Shown in pieces: positions 47,899 to 58,018 of a stretch of DNA of 64,000 bases (its first letter is position 1; each line of letters begins with the position of its first letter). Source of the stretch: [Borrelia] tanukii (GTDB lineage: Bacteria; Spirochaetota; Spirochaetia; Borreliales; Borreliaceae). The notes under the pieces were generated by a model. The model had not been told where the DNA came from. It searched no databases and saw only the letters and a program-made list of their open reading frames with translations. The position numbers were made by a program, and so were the translations under genes. The stretch spans positions 1 through 64,000 of the forward strand of contig NZ_CP124038.1 in NCBI RefSeq assembly GCF_030436345.1, read 5' to 3'.

Positions 47899-48600
47899 AT
47901 GAATAAAGATTTGTTTGATTTAAACTTGTGGGCAGGAGTACTTCTTTTTACATATATAACGTTGGGAATTCTTTACCGATTTTTCGGAAAATCTGGCCTT
48001 TTTTGTTTCAATGCAATTGTCTCAACAATATCAAATATTATAATACTAAGAGATTTAAAAGCATTTGGAATGTCCTTAAATTTATCGGGTATTACTTTTT
48101 TATCGGCATTATTCTCTTTAAATTTAATGGTAGAAAAATATAACAAAAAAGAAGCAACAAATTCCGTAATATTAAGTCTTTTGCTAAACATAACTTTTAC
48201 AATTATGATTAATTTTATGATAGTATTCAATCATAATATATTAGACACTTCAGATATTCATTTTAAAATGTTGTTCAATAACTTTACATACATTTTAACA
48301 ATATTAATTGGAACGTATGTGTTTTTTCTATCCCAATATATAAACATCTTACTGTACAATTATTTTAAACAAATAAAAATAAAAGCTTTATGGATCATTC
48401 ATCCTCTATCAAGGCTAATTTCTGGATATATTGCTAATTTACTAATTTCAATATCTATAAATACAATATTTAAATACTACCCCGAAACAAAAAATATTGA
48501 ACTTACAAAAGGTTCTCTAATTATCACATTAGCAATAATTACAATCGATACCATTTTTTATCTATTTTTAAATTCTTGGAAAAAAATAAGAGAAGTTTAA
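47899..48600 (+). CDS. Divergent second YhhQ/VUT-like membrane protein
   Basis: The 233-residue protein (from ATG 47899; a TTG at 47881 would add six) has the same helix pattern as its upstream neighbour and aligns with it at several points: KYNKKEA for FYGKKIS, LSQYINILLYNY for VSQLNDVYLYQF, and RLISGYIANLL for TLISGLIDTII. The acidic residues kept in the neighbour are lost (D143 position is Asn, D173 position is Ala, D71 position Leu). It may have a different substrate or act as a partner subunit. A TACAAT sits 8 nt before the ATG. Confidence 0.65.
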   Translation: MNKDLFDLNLWAGVLLFTYITLGILYRFFGKSGLFCFNAIVSTISNIIILRDLKAFGMSLNLSGITFLSALFSLNLMVEKYNKKEATNSVILSLLLNITFTIMINFMIVFNHNILDTSDIHFKMLFNNFTYILTILIGTYVFFLSQYINILLYNYFKQIKIKALWIIHPLSRLISGYIANLLISISINTIFKYYPETKNIELTKGSLIITLAIITIDTIFYLFLNSWKKIREV

Positions 48601-49253
48601 GAATTAATAAGATTTTCAATAAGTTGATAATTTTTAACAACTTGTCTATAGTATTTTAATCTCAAATTTGATTTCTCAAATTCATTTAATAAGTAATCAA
48701 TGCCACTTTTTCTTAAGCGAATCGATAAAGAATACATAACTATCGCAACAGCTACAGAAATATTATAACTTTGAGTAAATCCATACATGGGTATTTTCAC
48801 ATATAAATCGGCGGCTTCCAAAGCTTCTGCACTAAGCCCTGTTAGCTCTGTTCCAAAAAACACAGCCATTTTATTGTTAATTGGAAAATTTTCAAGATTT
48901 ATTGACTGTTCATTCAAGGATGTGGCCACTATGCTATATCCATCAGATTTTAACTTATCAATTGCAAACTTAGTATCTTTATACTTATTTACATTTGTCC
49001 ATTGCGAAGATCCTAAAGTAACTTCTGGATTTAAAGTGTACTTATTCTTTTTTTCAATAACATGAATATCACTAAGTCCTAAAATTTCACCTGTTCTAAT
49101 AGTAGCACTTGCGTTTTGAGAATGAAAAATATCTTCAAGCACAAATGTTAAATAATTGGTGCGACGATTTAATACTTCCTCAATCTTAGCTTTTTTTTCA
49201 TCCGTAATAAATTCAGACAAAACGCCTATTCTTTTTAATACATCGTCATTCAT
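48597..49253 (-). CDS. trmH: tRNA (guanosine-18-2'-O)-methyltransferase, SpoU family
   Basis: Methylates the ribose of G18 in the D loop of tRNAs. The 218-residue product has all three SPOUT motifs: [26 protein letters not shown] and [18 protein letters not shown], forming the trefoil-knot SAM site. The QSYNISVA form of motif 3 and the short N- and C-terminal helices favour TrmH over rRNA enzymes. ATG 49253 is preferred; a TTG at 49265 opens the frame without a ribosome site. It converges with the YhhQ-like pair (4-nt overlap) and is divergent from ung. Confidence 0.88.
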   Translation of the reverse strand: MNDDVLKRIGVLSEFITDEKKAKIEEVLNRRTNYLTFVLEDIFHSQNASATIRTGEILGLSDIHVIEKKNKYTLNPEVTLGSSQWTNVNKYKDTKFAIDKLKSDGYSIVATSLNEQSINLENFPINNKMAVFFGTELTGLSAEALEAADLYVKIPMYGFTQSYNISVAVAIVMYSLSIRLRKSGIDYLLNEFEKSNLRLKYYRQVVKNYQLIENLINS

Positions 49254-49303
49254 AATAAAAATCAAATTTTTAATAAAAACAGTAAAGCAATTCTACAATA
49301 TAT

Positions 49304-49332
49304 TTCAAATTACAAACTATTTTTTATATAAT
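49304..49332 (+). promoter_or_regulatory. Promoter abutting ung (leaderless candidate)
   Basis: TTCAAA at 49304-49309 and TATAAT at 49327-49332 are 17 nt apart. The ung ATG at 49339 begins 6 nt after the -10 box, so transcription should start at or next to the start codon. Confidence 0.6.
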
Positions 49333-49338
49333 ACAAAA

Positions 49339-50010
49339 ATGGAAGTAAAAATTGAAGAATCTTGGAAAGAAGTTTTACACAATGAATTTAACAAAGAATA
49401 CTTTACAAAACTTGTAAAATTTATAAAACATGAATATAAAACAAAAAAAGGGAAAATATTTCCTCCTCCAAAACTTATATTTAATGCTTTTGATTCCTTA
49501 CCATTTGAAGACATAAAAGTGGTAATCATTGGACAAGATCCGTATCATGGCAAAAACCAAGCAAATGGACTTGCTTTTTCTGTAGATTCAGAAATAAAAA
49601 TTCCGCCGTCTTTGCAAAACATATTCAAAGAAATAGAAAAAAGTTTAAAAATAAAAACCATCCCAAACGGAGATTTAAAAAGATGGGCGGTTCAAGGTGT
49701 ATTCCTAATAAATACAATCTTAACGGTCGAAGAAGGTAAACCTTCTTCTCATAAAGCCATTGGATGGGAAATTTTCACAGATGAAGTAATAAAAATAATC
49801 TCTAAAAATTTGAAAAACATTGTATTCATGCTCTGGGGCAATTTCGCAAGAAGTAAAAAAAATCTCATTGATCCATCAAAGCATCTAATTCTTGAAACAA
49901 GCCATCCATCTCCATATTCAGCAAACAATGGATTTTTAGGATCAAACCATTTTAGCACTGCTTTACATTATTTAAAAAAACACAATAAAAATAAAATAAA
50001 CTTTCAATAA
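49339..50010 (+). CDS. ung: Uracil-DNA glycosylase (family 1)
   Basis: Removes uracil from DNA, the first step of base-excision repair. The 223-residue product has the water-activating loop [17 protein letters not shown] and the His loop [14 protein letters not shown], both complete. The open frame reaches back to 49156 through trmH coding sequence, but that extension is a chance reading; [13 protein letters not shown] is the natural N-terminus. No Shine-Dalgarno sequence precedes ATG 49339, and the -10 box is 6 nt away, suggesting a leaderless mRNA. Confidence 0.96.
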   Translation: MEVKIEESWKEVLHNEFNKEYFTKLVKFIKHEYKTKKGKIFPPPKLIFNAFDSLPFEDIKVVIIGQDPYHGKNQANGLAFSVDSEIKIPPSLQNIFKEIEKSLKIKTIPNGDLKRWAVQGVFLINTILTVEEGKPSSHKAIGWEIFTDEVIKIISKNLKNIVFMLWGNFARSKKNLIDPSKHLILETSHPSPYSANNGFLGSNHFSTALHYLKKHNKNKINFQ

Positions 50011-50117
50011 AATTGACAAATTTAATAATAGTTATAATTTAAAATTATTTAACCTAAGGAAAAAACTCTCTAGGCAAATACTTTTTCATAAAATAGCACA
50101 ATAGCAATCAATTTAAA

Positions 50118-50480
50118 TTATTTTTCTTTCAAATTTTTTTCTTCAATTTCATTAATATTAGTATCTAATTCATTATTCTCATTATCCCAAAAAGTTGAAC
50201 TATTCTTATCTTCCGTCTTTATGTCATTTAGAAAGCTGTTATCTGCTCTTCTGGTATTCATAAAAGATAACAAAATTACAAAGATAAAAAATAGCGCTAT
50301 AAAAAATCCAGTAATTTTTACAGCAACGCTTGAAGACTTTGCCCCAAAAATAGAAGAACTACCGCCTCCAAAAACACCACCTATTCCATCACCCTGCTCA
50401 TCTTGAATTAAAACTAAAAGGATAATAAAAATTGAAACAATAAAAAAAAATATAAAAACACAAAATCTAACTAAATCCAA
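50118..50480 (-). CDS. secG: Preprotein translocase subunit SecG
   Basis: Small membrane partner of SecYE. The 120-residue product has two transmembrane helices (about 5-26 and 55-75) linked by the typical Gly/Ser-rich loop QDEQGDGIGGVFGGGSSSIFG (only its core GGVFGGGSSS need be noted). An acidic, Asn-rich C-terminal tail of about 40 residues extends beyond usual SecG. It is downstream of tpiA by 15 nt in the glycolytic cluster, a linkage also common in other bacteria. The 107-bp gap to ung holds no clear terminator. Confidence 0.92.
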   Translation of the reverse strand: MDLVRFCVFIFFFIVSIFIILLVLIQDEQGDGIGGVFGGGSSSIFGAKSSSVAVKITGFFIALFFIFVILLSFMNTRRADNSFLNDIKTEDKNSSTFWDNENNELDTNINEIEEKNLKEK

Positions 50481-50495
50481 AACAAACCTCTTTAA

Positions 50496-51257
50496 CTAAC
50501 AAACATTATTAATTATAGATAAAAAAGATTCTGCCTTCAAGGATGCTCCACCTATTAACGCACCATCAATATTGGGCTCATTCATAAGCTCTTTTACATT
50601 GCTTGAATTAACAGAGCCTCCATACTGAATTATAATATTATCTGAAGCTGACTTTGAATAAAGCTTCATAATCTCAAGCCTAATTGCCCTATGAACCTCT
50701 TCTGCTTCTTCTTTAGTTGCCGTTTTACCCGTTCCAATTGCCCAAACAGGCTCATAAGCTAAAATTATTCTTTTAATATCCGATTCAGAAACACCATCTA
50801 ATCCCTTTTTAACTTGATTTAAAACAACATCTAAAGTTTTTCCAGAATCTCTCTCATCAAGAGTTTCTCCAACACAAAGAATTAAATACTTGAAAGAATG
50901 CTTAAGTCCTGTAAGAATCTTTTTATTTATTATTTCATCTGTTTCTGCTAAATACAATCTACATTCAGAATGACCAAGTATAACATATTCTACTCCAAAT
51001 TCTAAAAGCATTGAAGGCGAAATTTCGCTTGTCCTTGCCCCACTTTCCATATAAGACATGTTTTGAGCCCCAAGAAGAATATTGCTGCCCTTAATACATT
51101 CTGAAACCTTAGACAACGCCGTAAATGGGGGAGCTATCATTATTACAAAATCATCTTTTAAGGCTTTAACTTCGGTTGCAATTTTTTTTGCAACAATAGA
51201 AGCTTCTGCACTTGTATAATTCATTTTCCAATTTCCCGCTAAAAACGTTTTTCTCAC
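50496..51257 (-). CDS. tpiA: Triosephosphate isomerase
   Basis: Interconverts dihydroxyacetone phosphate and glyceraldehyde-3-phosphate. The 253-residue product starts with a GTG at 51257 ([13 protein letters not shown]), supported by GGAG 7 nt upstream and located 1 nt after the pgk stop. The open frame continues upstream through pgk, but that is not coding. Catalytic motifs are GNWKMN (Lys), ILGHSECR (His) and [11 protein letters not shown] (Glu). It is the third gene of gap-pgk-tpiA-secG. Confidence 0.97.
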   Translation of the reverse strand: MRKTFLAGNWKMNYTSAEASIVAKKIATEVKALKDDFVIMIAPPFTALSKVSECIKGSNILLGAQNMSYMESGARTSEISPSMLLEFGVEYVILGHSECRLYLAETDEIINKKILTGLKHSFKYLILCVGETLDERDSGKTLDVVLNQVKKGLDGVSESDIKRIILAYEPVWAIGTGKTATKEEAEEVHRAIRLEIMKLYSKSASDNIIIQYGGSVNSSNVKELMNEPNIDGALIGGASLKAESFLSIINNVC

Positions 51258-51258
51258 T

Positions 51259-52440
51259 TTACTTCTCCAAAACCTTAATACCTGGCAAAATCCTACCTTC
51301 AAGATATTCGAGTGATGCTCCACCACCTGTTGAAACATGAGTAATCTTGTCAGATAAATTAAATTTATTAACAGCTGCAACAGAATCTCCACCACCAACA
51401 ACAGTTAAACCTGAGCAAGATGCTACCATTTCGGCAACCTTCGCAGTTCCTTTTGAAAACAAATCAAATTCAAACACACCAAGAGGGCCATTCCAAATTA
51501 TAGTTTTGGCAGTTTTTACAACCTGTTCAATTTCTTTTAAAGTATTGCTTCCAACATCCATGCCAATCTTGTTTTCAGGAATATTAAAGGAATTAATATA
51601 CTCAGGAGTAGAATTTTTATTAAAATCACTCGCTACAATGTGATCAAGTGGTAAAATTACTTTAACACCCAATTCTTTTGCTTTCTTTAAAAAAGAAGAC
51701 GCTACATCAATATATTCGCCCTCTAAAAGAGATTTGCCTATAGAATATCCTTTAGAATGCAAAAAAGTATAAGCCATTCCACCACCAATCACAACTACAT
51801 CTGACTTTGACAAAAGTGATTCCAGTACTGCAATCTTTGAAGAAACCTTAGACCCACCAATAATTGAAACAAATGGCTTTTCGGGATTTTTTAATACTCC
51901 CCCAAGAAATTTGTCTTCTTTTTCCATTAAAAATCCACCAACAGACGGCAAATAATCAGAAACCCCTACTGTTGAAGCATGAGCCCTATGAGCTGCACCA
52001 AAAGCATCATTTACAAAAACATCTCCATTCTCAGAAAGTTTTTTTGCAAAATTTTTATCGTTTTTTTCTTCTTCTGCATAAAACCTTACATTTTCAAGCA
52101 ATACAACATCGCCATCCTTCATTTGCAAAGTATTATTTACAATTTCGCTTCCAATGCAATCAGAAAGCATCTTGACATCCTGATTTAAAAGCTCTGACAA
52201 TCTATTAGCAACGGGTTTAAGAGAATATTTAAGATTTTTCTTGCCTTCTGGTCTACCTAAATGACTTACAAGTACAATTCTAGCGCCCCTTTCTTTTAAA
52301 TACTCTATTGTAGGCAATGCGGACTTAATTCTAGTATCATCGCTAATGTTCCCCTCTTTTAGGGGAACATTAAAATCACATCTTACTAAAGCTCGCTTGC
52401 CCGCAAAGTTATTAAAGTCTTTTACTGTTTTTATTGACAT
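51259..52440 (-). CDS. pgk: Phosphoglycerate kinase
   Basis: Transfers phosphate from 1,3-bisphosphoglycerate to ADP. The 393-residue product shows VRCDFNVPL, the SHLGRPEG substrate loop, [24 protein letters not shown], and the nucleotide-binding WNGPLGVFE and GGGDSVAAV near the C-terminus. AAGG lies 7 nt before the ATG. It is separated from gap by 25 nt and from tpiA by 1 nt, so ATP-producing glycolytic steps are made from one message. Confidence 0.97.
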   Translation of the reverse strand: MSIKTVKDFNNFAGKRALVRCDFNVPLKEGNISDDTRIKSALPTIEYLKERGARIVLVSHLGRPEGKKNLKYSLKPVANRLSELLNQDVKMLSDCIGSEIVNNTLQMKDGDVVLLENVRFYAEEEKNDKNFAKKLSENGDVFVNDAFGAAHRAHASTVGVSDYLPSVGGFLMEKEDKFLGGVLKNPEKPFVSIIGGSKVSSKIAVLESLLSKSDVVVIGGGMAYTFLHSKGYSIGKSLLEGEYIDVASSFLKKAKELGVKVILPLDHIVASDFNKNSTPEYINSFNIPENKIGMDVGSNTLKEIEQVVKTAKTIIWNGPLGVFEFDLFSKGTAKVAEMVASCSGLTVVGGGDSVAAVNKFNLSDKITHVSTGGGASLEYLEGRILPGIKVLEK

Positions 52441-52465
52441 TTTTTTACCTTACAAACATTTATAC

Positions 52466-53473
52466 TTATTTTACCAATTTTTGAGCAAGATCAACTACTC
52501 TTGTAGAATATCCAAACTCATTATCATACCATGACAACACCTTTGCAAATCCATTTTCAAGAACCATTGTTTCTAAACCATCAACAATAGAAGAATGGGA
52601 ATTGCCTTTTATATCTGAAGATACAATTGGATCTTCTGTATATCCCAAAATACCTTTAAGCTCAGGTGTTTCTGATGCCTTTTTAAGAACAGAATTAATC
52701 TCTTCTTTTGTAACATTTTTTTTCTTGAGTTGAACTGTAAGATCAACAATTGAACCTGTTGGCACAGGCACTCTCATTGAAGTCCCATTCAACTTTCCTT
52801 TAAGTTCAGGCAAAACAAGCCCAACTGCTTTTGCAGCACCAGTTGAAGTTGGAATAATAGAAAGCGCAGCAGCCCTTGCTCGTCTAAGATCAGAATGGGG
52901 AAGATCCAAAATTCTTTGATCATTAGTATAAGCATGAACAGTTGTCATAAGTCCTTGTTCAATTCCAAATGATTCATGAAGCACTTTTGCAAGAGGAGCT
53001 AAACAATTAGTTGTGCATGAAGCATTTGACACAGCTTTTAAATCAGAATTAATATCGTGATCATTTACACCAAGAACTATTGTTTTAATATCATCCTTAG
53101 CAGGAACTGTTAAAATAACTTTCTTAGCTCCAGCATGACTTACATGATCAAGATACCCTCCTTTATCACTAGTTGCTGATGAAAAAACACCTGTTGATTC
53201 AATTACAACATCAATTCCAAGCTTTCCCCAAGGAAGATTTTTTGGGTCTCTCTCAGCAATAATTTTTATTTCTCTTCCATCCACAACAATAGCGCCATCT
53301 CTTGACTCAATTTTTTTATTATATACTCCAAAGGTCGAATCATACTTTAAAAGATGTGCTAGGGTTTTAGGATCTGTCAAATCATTTATTGCAACAACAT
53401 CAATTCCTCTTTCAAAAGCAATCTTAAAAACATTTCTACCAATACGACCAAAACCATTAATAGCCAATTTCAT
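52466..53473 (-). CDS. gap: Glyceraldehyde-3-phosphate dehydrogenase
   Basis: Oxidises glyceraldehyde-3-phosphate with NAD. The 335-residue product begins [13 protein letters not shown] (Rossmann loop) and has the catalytic [12 protein letters not shown] with Cys153. [16 protein letters not shown] near the C-terminus completes the family pattern. It is the first gene of the glycolytic operon, with GGAGGA upstream of its ATG and a near-consensus promoter starting inside the end of the TPR gene. Confidence 0.97.
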   Translation of the reverse strand: MKLAINGFGRIGRNVFKIAFERGIDVVAINDLTDPKTLAHLLKYDSTFGVYNKKIESRDGAIVVDGREIKIIAERDPKNLPWGKLGIDVVIESTGVFSSATSDKGGYLDHVSHAGAKKVILTVPAKDDIKTIVLGVNDHDINSDLKAVSNASCTTNCLAPLAKVLHESFGIEQGLMTTVHAYTNDQRILDLPHSDLRRARAAALSIIPTSTGAAKAVGLVLPELKGKLNGTSMRVPVPTGSIVDLTVQLKKKNVTKEEINSVLKKASETPELKGILGYTEDPIVSSDIKGNSHSSIVDGLETMVLENGFAKVLSWYDNEFGYSTRVVDLAQKLVK

Positions 53474-53514
53474 ACAAAATCCTCCAATTTTTTGATTTTA
53501 TTCTTACTAGAATT

Positions 53515-53544
53515 ATTAAATCATAAACTAATAACAAGTGTCAA
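53515..53544 (-). promoter_or_regulatory. Promoter of the gap-pgk-tpiA-secG operon
   Basis: On the minus strand TTGACA (53544-53539) is followed after 18 nt by TTTAAT (53520-53515). The start would be near 53508, about 35 nt before the gap ATG. The -35 box lies just after the stop of the upstream TPR gene. Confidence 0.6.
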
Positions 53545-53545
53545 A

Positions 53546-55516
53546 CTATCTTTTTACAAGCACAGTGGCTCCTTCTTGAATACAATCCTTTAAAAATGTA
53601 GAAGATTTTATGGTGCCTCTAGCAATATAATCGCCTATATCCTCAATTAAAATCTCTCCCAAAATATCTGATCTTTTGTAAACAATAAAACTAGAATCTT
53701 TAGCATCACTATTTAAAGCACCTTCTTTAAGAATCAAAAAAACATCACCCTTTACAACGCCGTTTACTTGGCCAAGATTAATAAGGGCATCGTCATTTTT
53801 AATTTGAAGGATCTTTCCTTTTTTAGGCAAATAATCATGAAAATCTTTAGAAAGGGAATTTAAAGCATTACTTAAATAATTAACACCCCCCACATTATAA
53901 GAGAAAGAACCAACCTTAATCCCCGTTTTCCCCGAAAAAACATTCGCTACCAAAGTAGCTGTATTTTTTAAAATATCTGCCTTAAAATCAAAAATTAAAA
54001 ATAAATCCAAATTATTATTTCTTGAATAAGAAAATCCTTCGGAAAAATTATTAATCAGATAGTCTTTATTTTTATTGTAATCAAAATTATAATTAACTAT
54101 TTCTATGTTTAAATTGCGCTCAAGCACCCTTTCAGCACATCTTAATATTAAATCGTTTGCTCCAAAAAACTTATTCTCACTTTGAGTAAAAATAGCTATT
54201 TTATAAACCATCCTGTCATCGTAAAGCTTATTAAAATCAGCAATGCTTTTATATCCGTATTTATAAAATAAAGACTTTCTAACATCAAAAGACACAACAT
54301 CATAAAAATCCAAAACTCTAGAATCAGTAGAATTTCTTTGTTTTACTAAATAAAAAAGCTGCTCATAAGCCATAATATCTAAATTCATAAGCTTGTATAT
54401 TTTTGAAAGTAAAAACCTAGCACTATCATTATCAGGCCAAATATCAACAGCATTTTTTACATTAAACAATGCTTTGTTTAAATTTAAAGATTTAAAAGCT
54501 TTAAGCCCCTCATTTTCATAATGTTTAGAAATTTTAACATTGGAATTATTTTTCGAAAAATTTCTAAAATTAGATACAAAAAAACTCTCTTCAAGGGCAA
54601 TATTATAAAATTCTAAATCTTTTTTAAGATTTTTAGCTCGCTCCAAATTTAAAATAGCTTTTTCAACATCCCCAAATTTTAAGTAAGAATACCCCAACAA
54701 ATAATAAAGCTCATCAGAATCTTTATTAACCAAAATAGCTTTTTGTAATGTTTCTATTGCATCCTCATATTTAAATTCATGCAAATAAACAATCGCAAGC
54801 AACCGATATGCATCAACAACTCCAAGATCTTTGTAAGAACTTTCAATTAACGCTAAATAATTTAAAGCATACTTTTCAGCAAGTCCCAAATTATTAATGT
54901 TAATATAAAATTCAGCTACTCTTTTATGAAAATCTGGAAAAGATAAAAAATTTACCCTAACTTTATTTATCAAATGTCTAATCTTATCATGCATTCCTAA
55001 CCTTTGATAAATATCAATAAGATGTTCAAACGCACTATAATTATTTTGACTATAATCAAGAATAGATAAGTAATAATTAGCAGCAGCTATAAATAATCCA
55101 TTTTTTTCAAAAATTGAAGCAAGTCCAACCAAAGCATCAATATTATTCCTCTGTTTAACTAAAACTTCAGAATAGATTTTTTTTGCTTGATCAATTTTAT
55201 TATTTTTTAATAATATATTTGCATAAAGAATTTTATATTCGGTGTCTTCGTTAGACATTTTATAAGCTTTCTCTATGAAAAATTGTGCTTGAGTATATAT
55301 CTTAAGAGAATAATAAATTGATGCAATAAATTTATAGGCTTCATAATAATTAGGATTAATTTTTATAGCCTCAATAAGCTCATCAATAGCATCATAATAC
55401 CTTTTAGATAAATAATACTCATGAGCCTTTTGATAATGCCCCAATGCTGTAGTTTCACTGCCCAACAAAACACCAAAATTAAAAAGGAATAATATTAAAA
55501 ATCGATTAAAATTCAT
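53546..55516 (-). CDS. Secreted tetratricopeptide-repeat protein
   Basis: The 656-residue protein has a signal peptide (about 1-20, ending near LGSET) and many TPR units from about 25 to 400, for example YYDAIDELIEAIKINPNYYEAY in part and DEYYLLGYSYLKFGDVEKAI-like segments (here DELYYLLGYSYLKFGDVEKA). The C-terminal part resembles the FlgT C-terminal fold: GKILQIKNDDALINLGQVNG, VVKGDVFLI, and a final EGATVLVKR. A periplasmic scaffold, possibly linked to the flagellar motor or cell wall, is inferred. It overlaps the CorC-like gene upstream by 4 nt. Confidence 0.75.
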   Translation of the reverse strand: MNFNRFLILFLFNFGVLLGSETTALGHYQKAHEYYLSKRYYDAIDELIEAIKINPNYYEAYKFIASIYYSLKIYTQAQFFIEKAYKMSNEDTEYKILYANILLKNNKIDQAKKIYSEVLVKQRNNIDALVGLASIFEKNGLFIAAANYYLSILDYSQNNYSAFEHLIDIYQRLGMHDKIRHLINKVRVNFLSFPDFHKRVAEFYININNLGLAEKYALNYLALIESSYKDLGVVDAYRLLAIVYLHEFKYEDAIETLQKAILVNKDSDELYYLLGYSYLKFGDVEKAILNLERAKNLKKDLEFYNIALEESFFVSNFRNFSKNNSNVKISKHYENEGLKAFKSLNLNKALFNVKNAVDIWPDNDSARFLLSKIYKLMNLDIMAYEQLFYLVKQRNSTDSRVLDFYDVVSFDVRKSLFYKYGYKSIADFNKLYDDRMVYKIAIFTQSENKFFGANDLILRCAERVLERNLNIEIVNYNFDYNKNKDYLINNFSEGFSYSRNNNLDLFLIFDFKADILKNTATLVANVFSGKTGIKVGSFSYNVGGVNYLSNALNSLSKDFHDYLPKKGKILQIKNDDALINLGQVNGVVKGDVFLILKEGALNSDAKDSSFIVYKRSDILGEILIEDIGDYIARGTIKSSTFLKDCIQEGATVLVKR

Positions 55517-56292
55517 AAACCTTCCTTCTCGGAAATCTTTATAACCTTAATATTTCTTTGATGCATATTTTTAATCGAAAAAACCAAATTGCTATATTCA
55601 ACCTTTTCATTTTTCAAAGGAATCCTCCCAAAAAGATCATAAACGAAACCACCAAGAGTATCAAAGTCTCCATTTGGCAAATTTAAATTAAGCTTCTCAT
55701 TCAAATCCTCTATTAAAATTCTCGCATCGCAAAGATAAGACCCATCATCAAGACGAACTATTTCATCAAGTTCATTGTCAAATTCATCCTGAATGTCACC
55801 TACTATCTCTTCAAGAATATCTTCAAGAGTTACAAGCCCTGAAACCCCACCATACTCATCAACTACAATTGCGATATGAACATGATTTTCTTGAAATTCT
55901 TTTAAAAGAGAATCGGTTTTTTTGCTTTCAGGGACAAACATCACCTTTCGCATAATATCTTTTAAATCTATTTCATAGAAATCTTTTTTACACATATGCA
56001 ATAGTATGTCTCTTGCGTGAATTATTCCAACAATATTGTCAATAGTACCATGATACACAGGAAATCTTGAATGAGTGCTAGATGTTACAACCTTTAAAAG
56101 GTCGTCCTTGCTCTTAGCATAATCAACAAATATAACCCCTATCCTAGGAATCATAATCTCTTTTACAATGGTCTCTTTAAGGGAATTGAAATTTTTTATC
56201 AAAGAAGTTTCAATATTCGACTTATCTTCAAGATCATTTTTTGGGCTTCCTTTTTTCTTTTTTTTGTTTTTAAAATTAAAAAATCCCAACAT
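55513..56292 (-). CDS. CBS-domain protein of the CorC/TlyC hemolysin family
   Basis: The 259-residue protein lacks the DUF21 membrane domain of full CNNM/CorB-like transporters. A basic N-terminus (KNKKKKKGSPK) is followed by two CBS domains (about 48-170; VKEIMIPRIGVIFVD, FPVYHGTIDNIVGIIHARD in part, and VDEYGGVSGLVTLEDILEEIVGDI in part) and a C-terminal CorC_HlyC transporter-associated domain (about 180-255). This is the CorC/TlyC layout; a role in divalent-cation homeostasis is more likely than true hemolysis. It begins right after ybeY, the usual ybeY-corC neighbourhood. Confidence 0.85.
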   Translation of the reverse strand: MLGFFNFKNKKKKKGSPKNDLEDKSNIETSLIKNFNSLKETIVKEIMIPRIGVIFVDYAKSKDDLLKVVTSSTHSRFPVYHGTIDNIVGIIHARDILLHMCKKDFYEIDLKDIMRKVMFVPESKKTDSLLKEFQENHVHIAIVVDEYGGVSGLVTLEDILEEIVGDIQDEFDNELDEIVRLDDGSYLCDARILIEDLNEKLNLNLPNGDFDTLGGFVYDLFGRIPLKNEKVEYSNLVFSIKNMHQRNIKVIKISEKEGL

Positions 56293-56760
56293 CTAAAATA
56301 CCCTTTTATTTTTTCTTAAGATATTTTCTTGAAGAATCAACATACCTTCCTTTTTAAAATCATTAGTTTCATGTTTATATCCCATTAAATGTAAAATCCC
56401 ATGAATAGTGACACGCTGAAGTTCTTCATAAATTTCAACATTAAACTCTTGAGAACTAAACTTTAAATATTCAAAAGATATTATAAGATCTCCTTGTATT
56501 TTATAATTTATACCATCACCCAAATCTTCGTTAAGTTCATTATGTTCATTATAATTAAAAGAAAGAACATCGGTTGGCTCATTCTTGTTTCTAAATTTAT
56601 TGTTCAATTTTTGTATATAAACATTATCACAAAGAATAACTGAAAGTTCAAAATCACTAATAGAAAGAGCATGCAAAACAGATAAAATAAAATCATAAAA
56701 AACACTAAGATGCTCAAACTTAATATTTTCTACTAATAAATTCAAATCGGATTTTGACAA
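56293..56760 (-). CDS. ybeY: Endoribonuclease YbeY
   Basis: Zinc-dependent RNase for 16S rRNA maturation and ribosome quality control. The 155-residue product has [11 protein letters not shown] and the metal site [14 protein letters not shown] (three His). The start is a TTG at 56760 with AAGG about 10 nt upstream; no suitable ATG is present. The CorC-like gene begins at the next base after its stop, a common bacterial pairing. Confidence 0.93.
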   Translation of the reverse strand: MSKSDLNLLVENIKFEHLSVFYDFILSVLHALSISDFELSVILCDNVYIQKLNNKFRNKNEPTDVLSFNYNEHNELNEDLGDGINYKIQGDLIISFEYLKFSSQEFNVEIYEELQRVTIHGILHLMGYKHETNDFKKEGMLILQENILRKNKRVF

Positions 56761-56844
56761 ATTAACTATACCTTAGAATAATACATATATAACTTACAAA
56801 TATGCATCAATTGCTATAGCAATTAAATTATTTTATTTTGCAAA

Positions 56845-57198
56845 CTAAAAACCAAAAAAATCCTTAATTATATTTTCAAAAGCATCTTCTTGTAAAAAGC
56901 CAACAGAAACCTTTGGCTTGCCATCAACAGGAATAAAAAGAATAGTTGGAAGACTTTGCACTCCAAGTGCAGAAGCAACATCTTGCTCTTTTTCTGTATC
57001 TACTTTGAAAAAATCAATAATGTTGTTGTATTTTTTAGAAAGCTTTTCAAAAATCGGAGAAAGCATTTTACATGGGCCACACCAATCAGCATAAAAATCA
57101 ATTATTGCAGGCCTTTCGCCTTTAAAACTCCACTCCTTATTATTCTTATAATCAAAAACTTTATCAACAAAATCTTGTTTGGTTAAAGAAATAGCCAT
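56845..57198 (-). CDS. trxA: Thioredoxin
   Basis: Reduces protein disulfides in the cytoplasm. The 117-residue product has the active site DWCGPCK, followed by the cis-Pro segment QSLPTILFI. It is a little longer than E. coli thioredoxin because of an N-terminal extension (MAISLTKQDF...). An extended -10 promoter lies upstream, suggesting its own transcript. It is divergent from rsmE and upstream of ybeY. Confidence 0.96.
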   Translation of the reverse strand: MAISLTKQDFVDKVFDYKNNKEWSFKGERPAIIDFYADWCGPCKMLSPIFEKLSKKYNNIIDFFKVDTEKEQDVASALGVQSLPTILFIPVDGKPKVSVGFLQEDAFENIIKDFFGF

Positions 57199-57227
57199 AT
57201 ATTTACATGCCCCCCTATCGACTTAAA

Positions 57228-57236
57228 ATTATATCA
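57228..57236 (-). promoter_or_regulatory. Extended -10 promoter of trxA
   Basis: On the minus strand the sequence reads TGATATAAT, a perfect extended -10 (TGN-TATAAT). No good -35 hexamer is present, as is usual for this promoter class. Transcription would start about 20 nt before the trxA ATG region. Confidence 0.55.
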
Positions 57237-57270
57237 CAAATACAATATTAATAATAAGGAATTATAAGAA

Positions 57271-57987
57271 ATGAATCTAATGTTAATAACTTTTAATGAA
57301 TTTAAAACAGGAATTTCACTCAATGACACCAGAGCAGAACATTTGGTTAAAATCTTAAAATTAAAAGATAATGACAAATTTAAATTTGGCATCCTTGGGG
57401 AAAAAAATATTTACCATTGCGTTTACAAAAAAGATAAAAAACTATTTTTTAAGAAAATCTTTAAAATAGGAGAATCTAATAAACTTAAAAAATTAAATGT
57501 GCTAATTGGAATGATAAGGCCAATTGTTGCCAAGAGAATCATAAAAGAACTTGCTAGCATTGGAATATACGAAATAATTTTTTTTAACACTGAGCTTACT
57601 GAAAAATCATATTTAAATTCTAAAATCTTTAAAAACAATGATTACGAAAAACATTTAGTAGCCGGAGCAATGCAAGGGGGAGTAACACACTTACCAAAAA
57701 TAAAAATTATGAAAAATTTAAAAGACAGTCTTCAATATATTAAACAAGAAAATTTTGAAATAAAAATATTGCTTGAAAAAAATAGCAAAAACAACTTAGT
57801 TGATATAGAACAAATACACAATGCAACCATTATTGTGGGACCCGAGAGGGGGTTTACAGAAAAAGAAAAACAATTAATAGCACAATATAATTTTTCCTCT
57901 TACAGCATATCCCCAAACATTCTAAGAACAGAAACAGCCATAATCGCCGCATCTATTATTACTACATCAAAACTAATTAATATTTGA
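57271..57987 (+). CDS. rsmE: 16S rRNA (uracil-1498-N3)-methyltransferase
   Basis: SPOUT-class enzyme that methylates U1498 of 16S rRNA. The 238-residue product has a PUA-like N-terminal domain (RAEHLVKILKLKDND), then the knot domain with AGAMQGGVTHLPKI (the family has E/A-Q-S/G...R), TIIVGPERGFTEKE and LRTETAIIAASI. It stands alone on the plus strand between trxA and the PASTA protein gene. Confidence 0.92.
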   Translation: MNLMLITFNEFKTGISLNDTRAEHLVKILKLKDNDKFKFGILGEKNIYHCVYKKDKKLFFKKIFKIGESNKLKKLNVLIGMIRPIVAKRIIKELASIGIYEIIFFNTELTEKSYLNSKIFKNNDYEKHLVAGAMQGGVTHLPKIKIMKNLKDSLQYIKQENFEIKILLEKNSKNNLVDIEQIHNATIIVGPERGFTEKEKQLIAQYNFSSYSISPNILRTETAIIAASIITTSKLINI

Positions 57988-58018
57988 TTTTATGTTAAAA
58001 ACTTTTTATCATTTTAAG

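Noticed and set aside
47928..48143. Alternative plus-strand frame inside the second YhhQ-like gene
   Set aside because: It overlaps a well-supported membrane-protein frame and its product lacks helix periodicity.
49156..49338. Sixty-one-codon N-terminal extension of ung
   Set aside because: It reads through trmH on the opposite strand and matches nothing in the Ung family; the normal N-terminus begins at 49339.
50013..50038. TTGACA and TATAAT between convergent ung and secG, suggesting a small RNA promoter
   Set aside because: The spacing is 14 nt, too short for sigma-70, and the downstream DNA shows no defined hairpin or gene.
51258..51401. Upstream extension of tpiA
   Set aside because: It runs through the end of pgk in another frame; the GTG at 51257 with its GGAG site gives the standard TPI start.
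51864..52175. Plus-strand open frame of 103 codons
   Set aside because: Antisense to pgk, with a His/Gln/Leu-rich improbable product.
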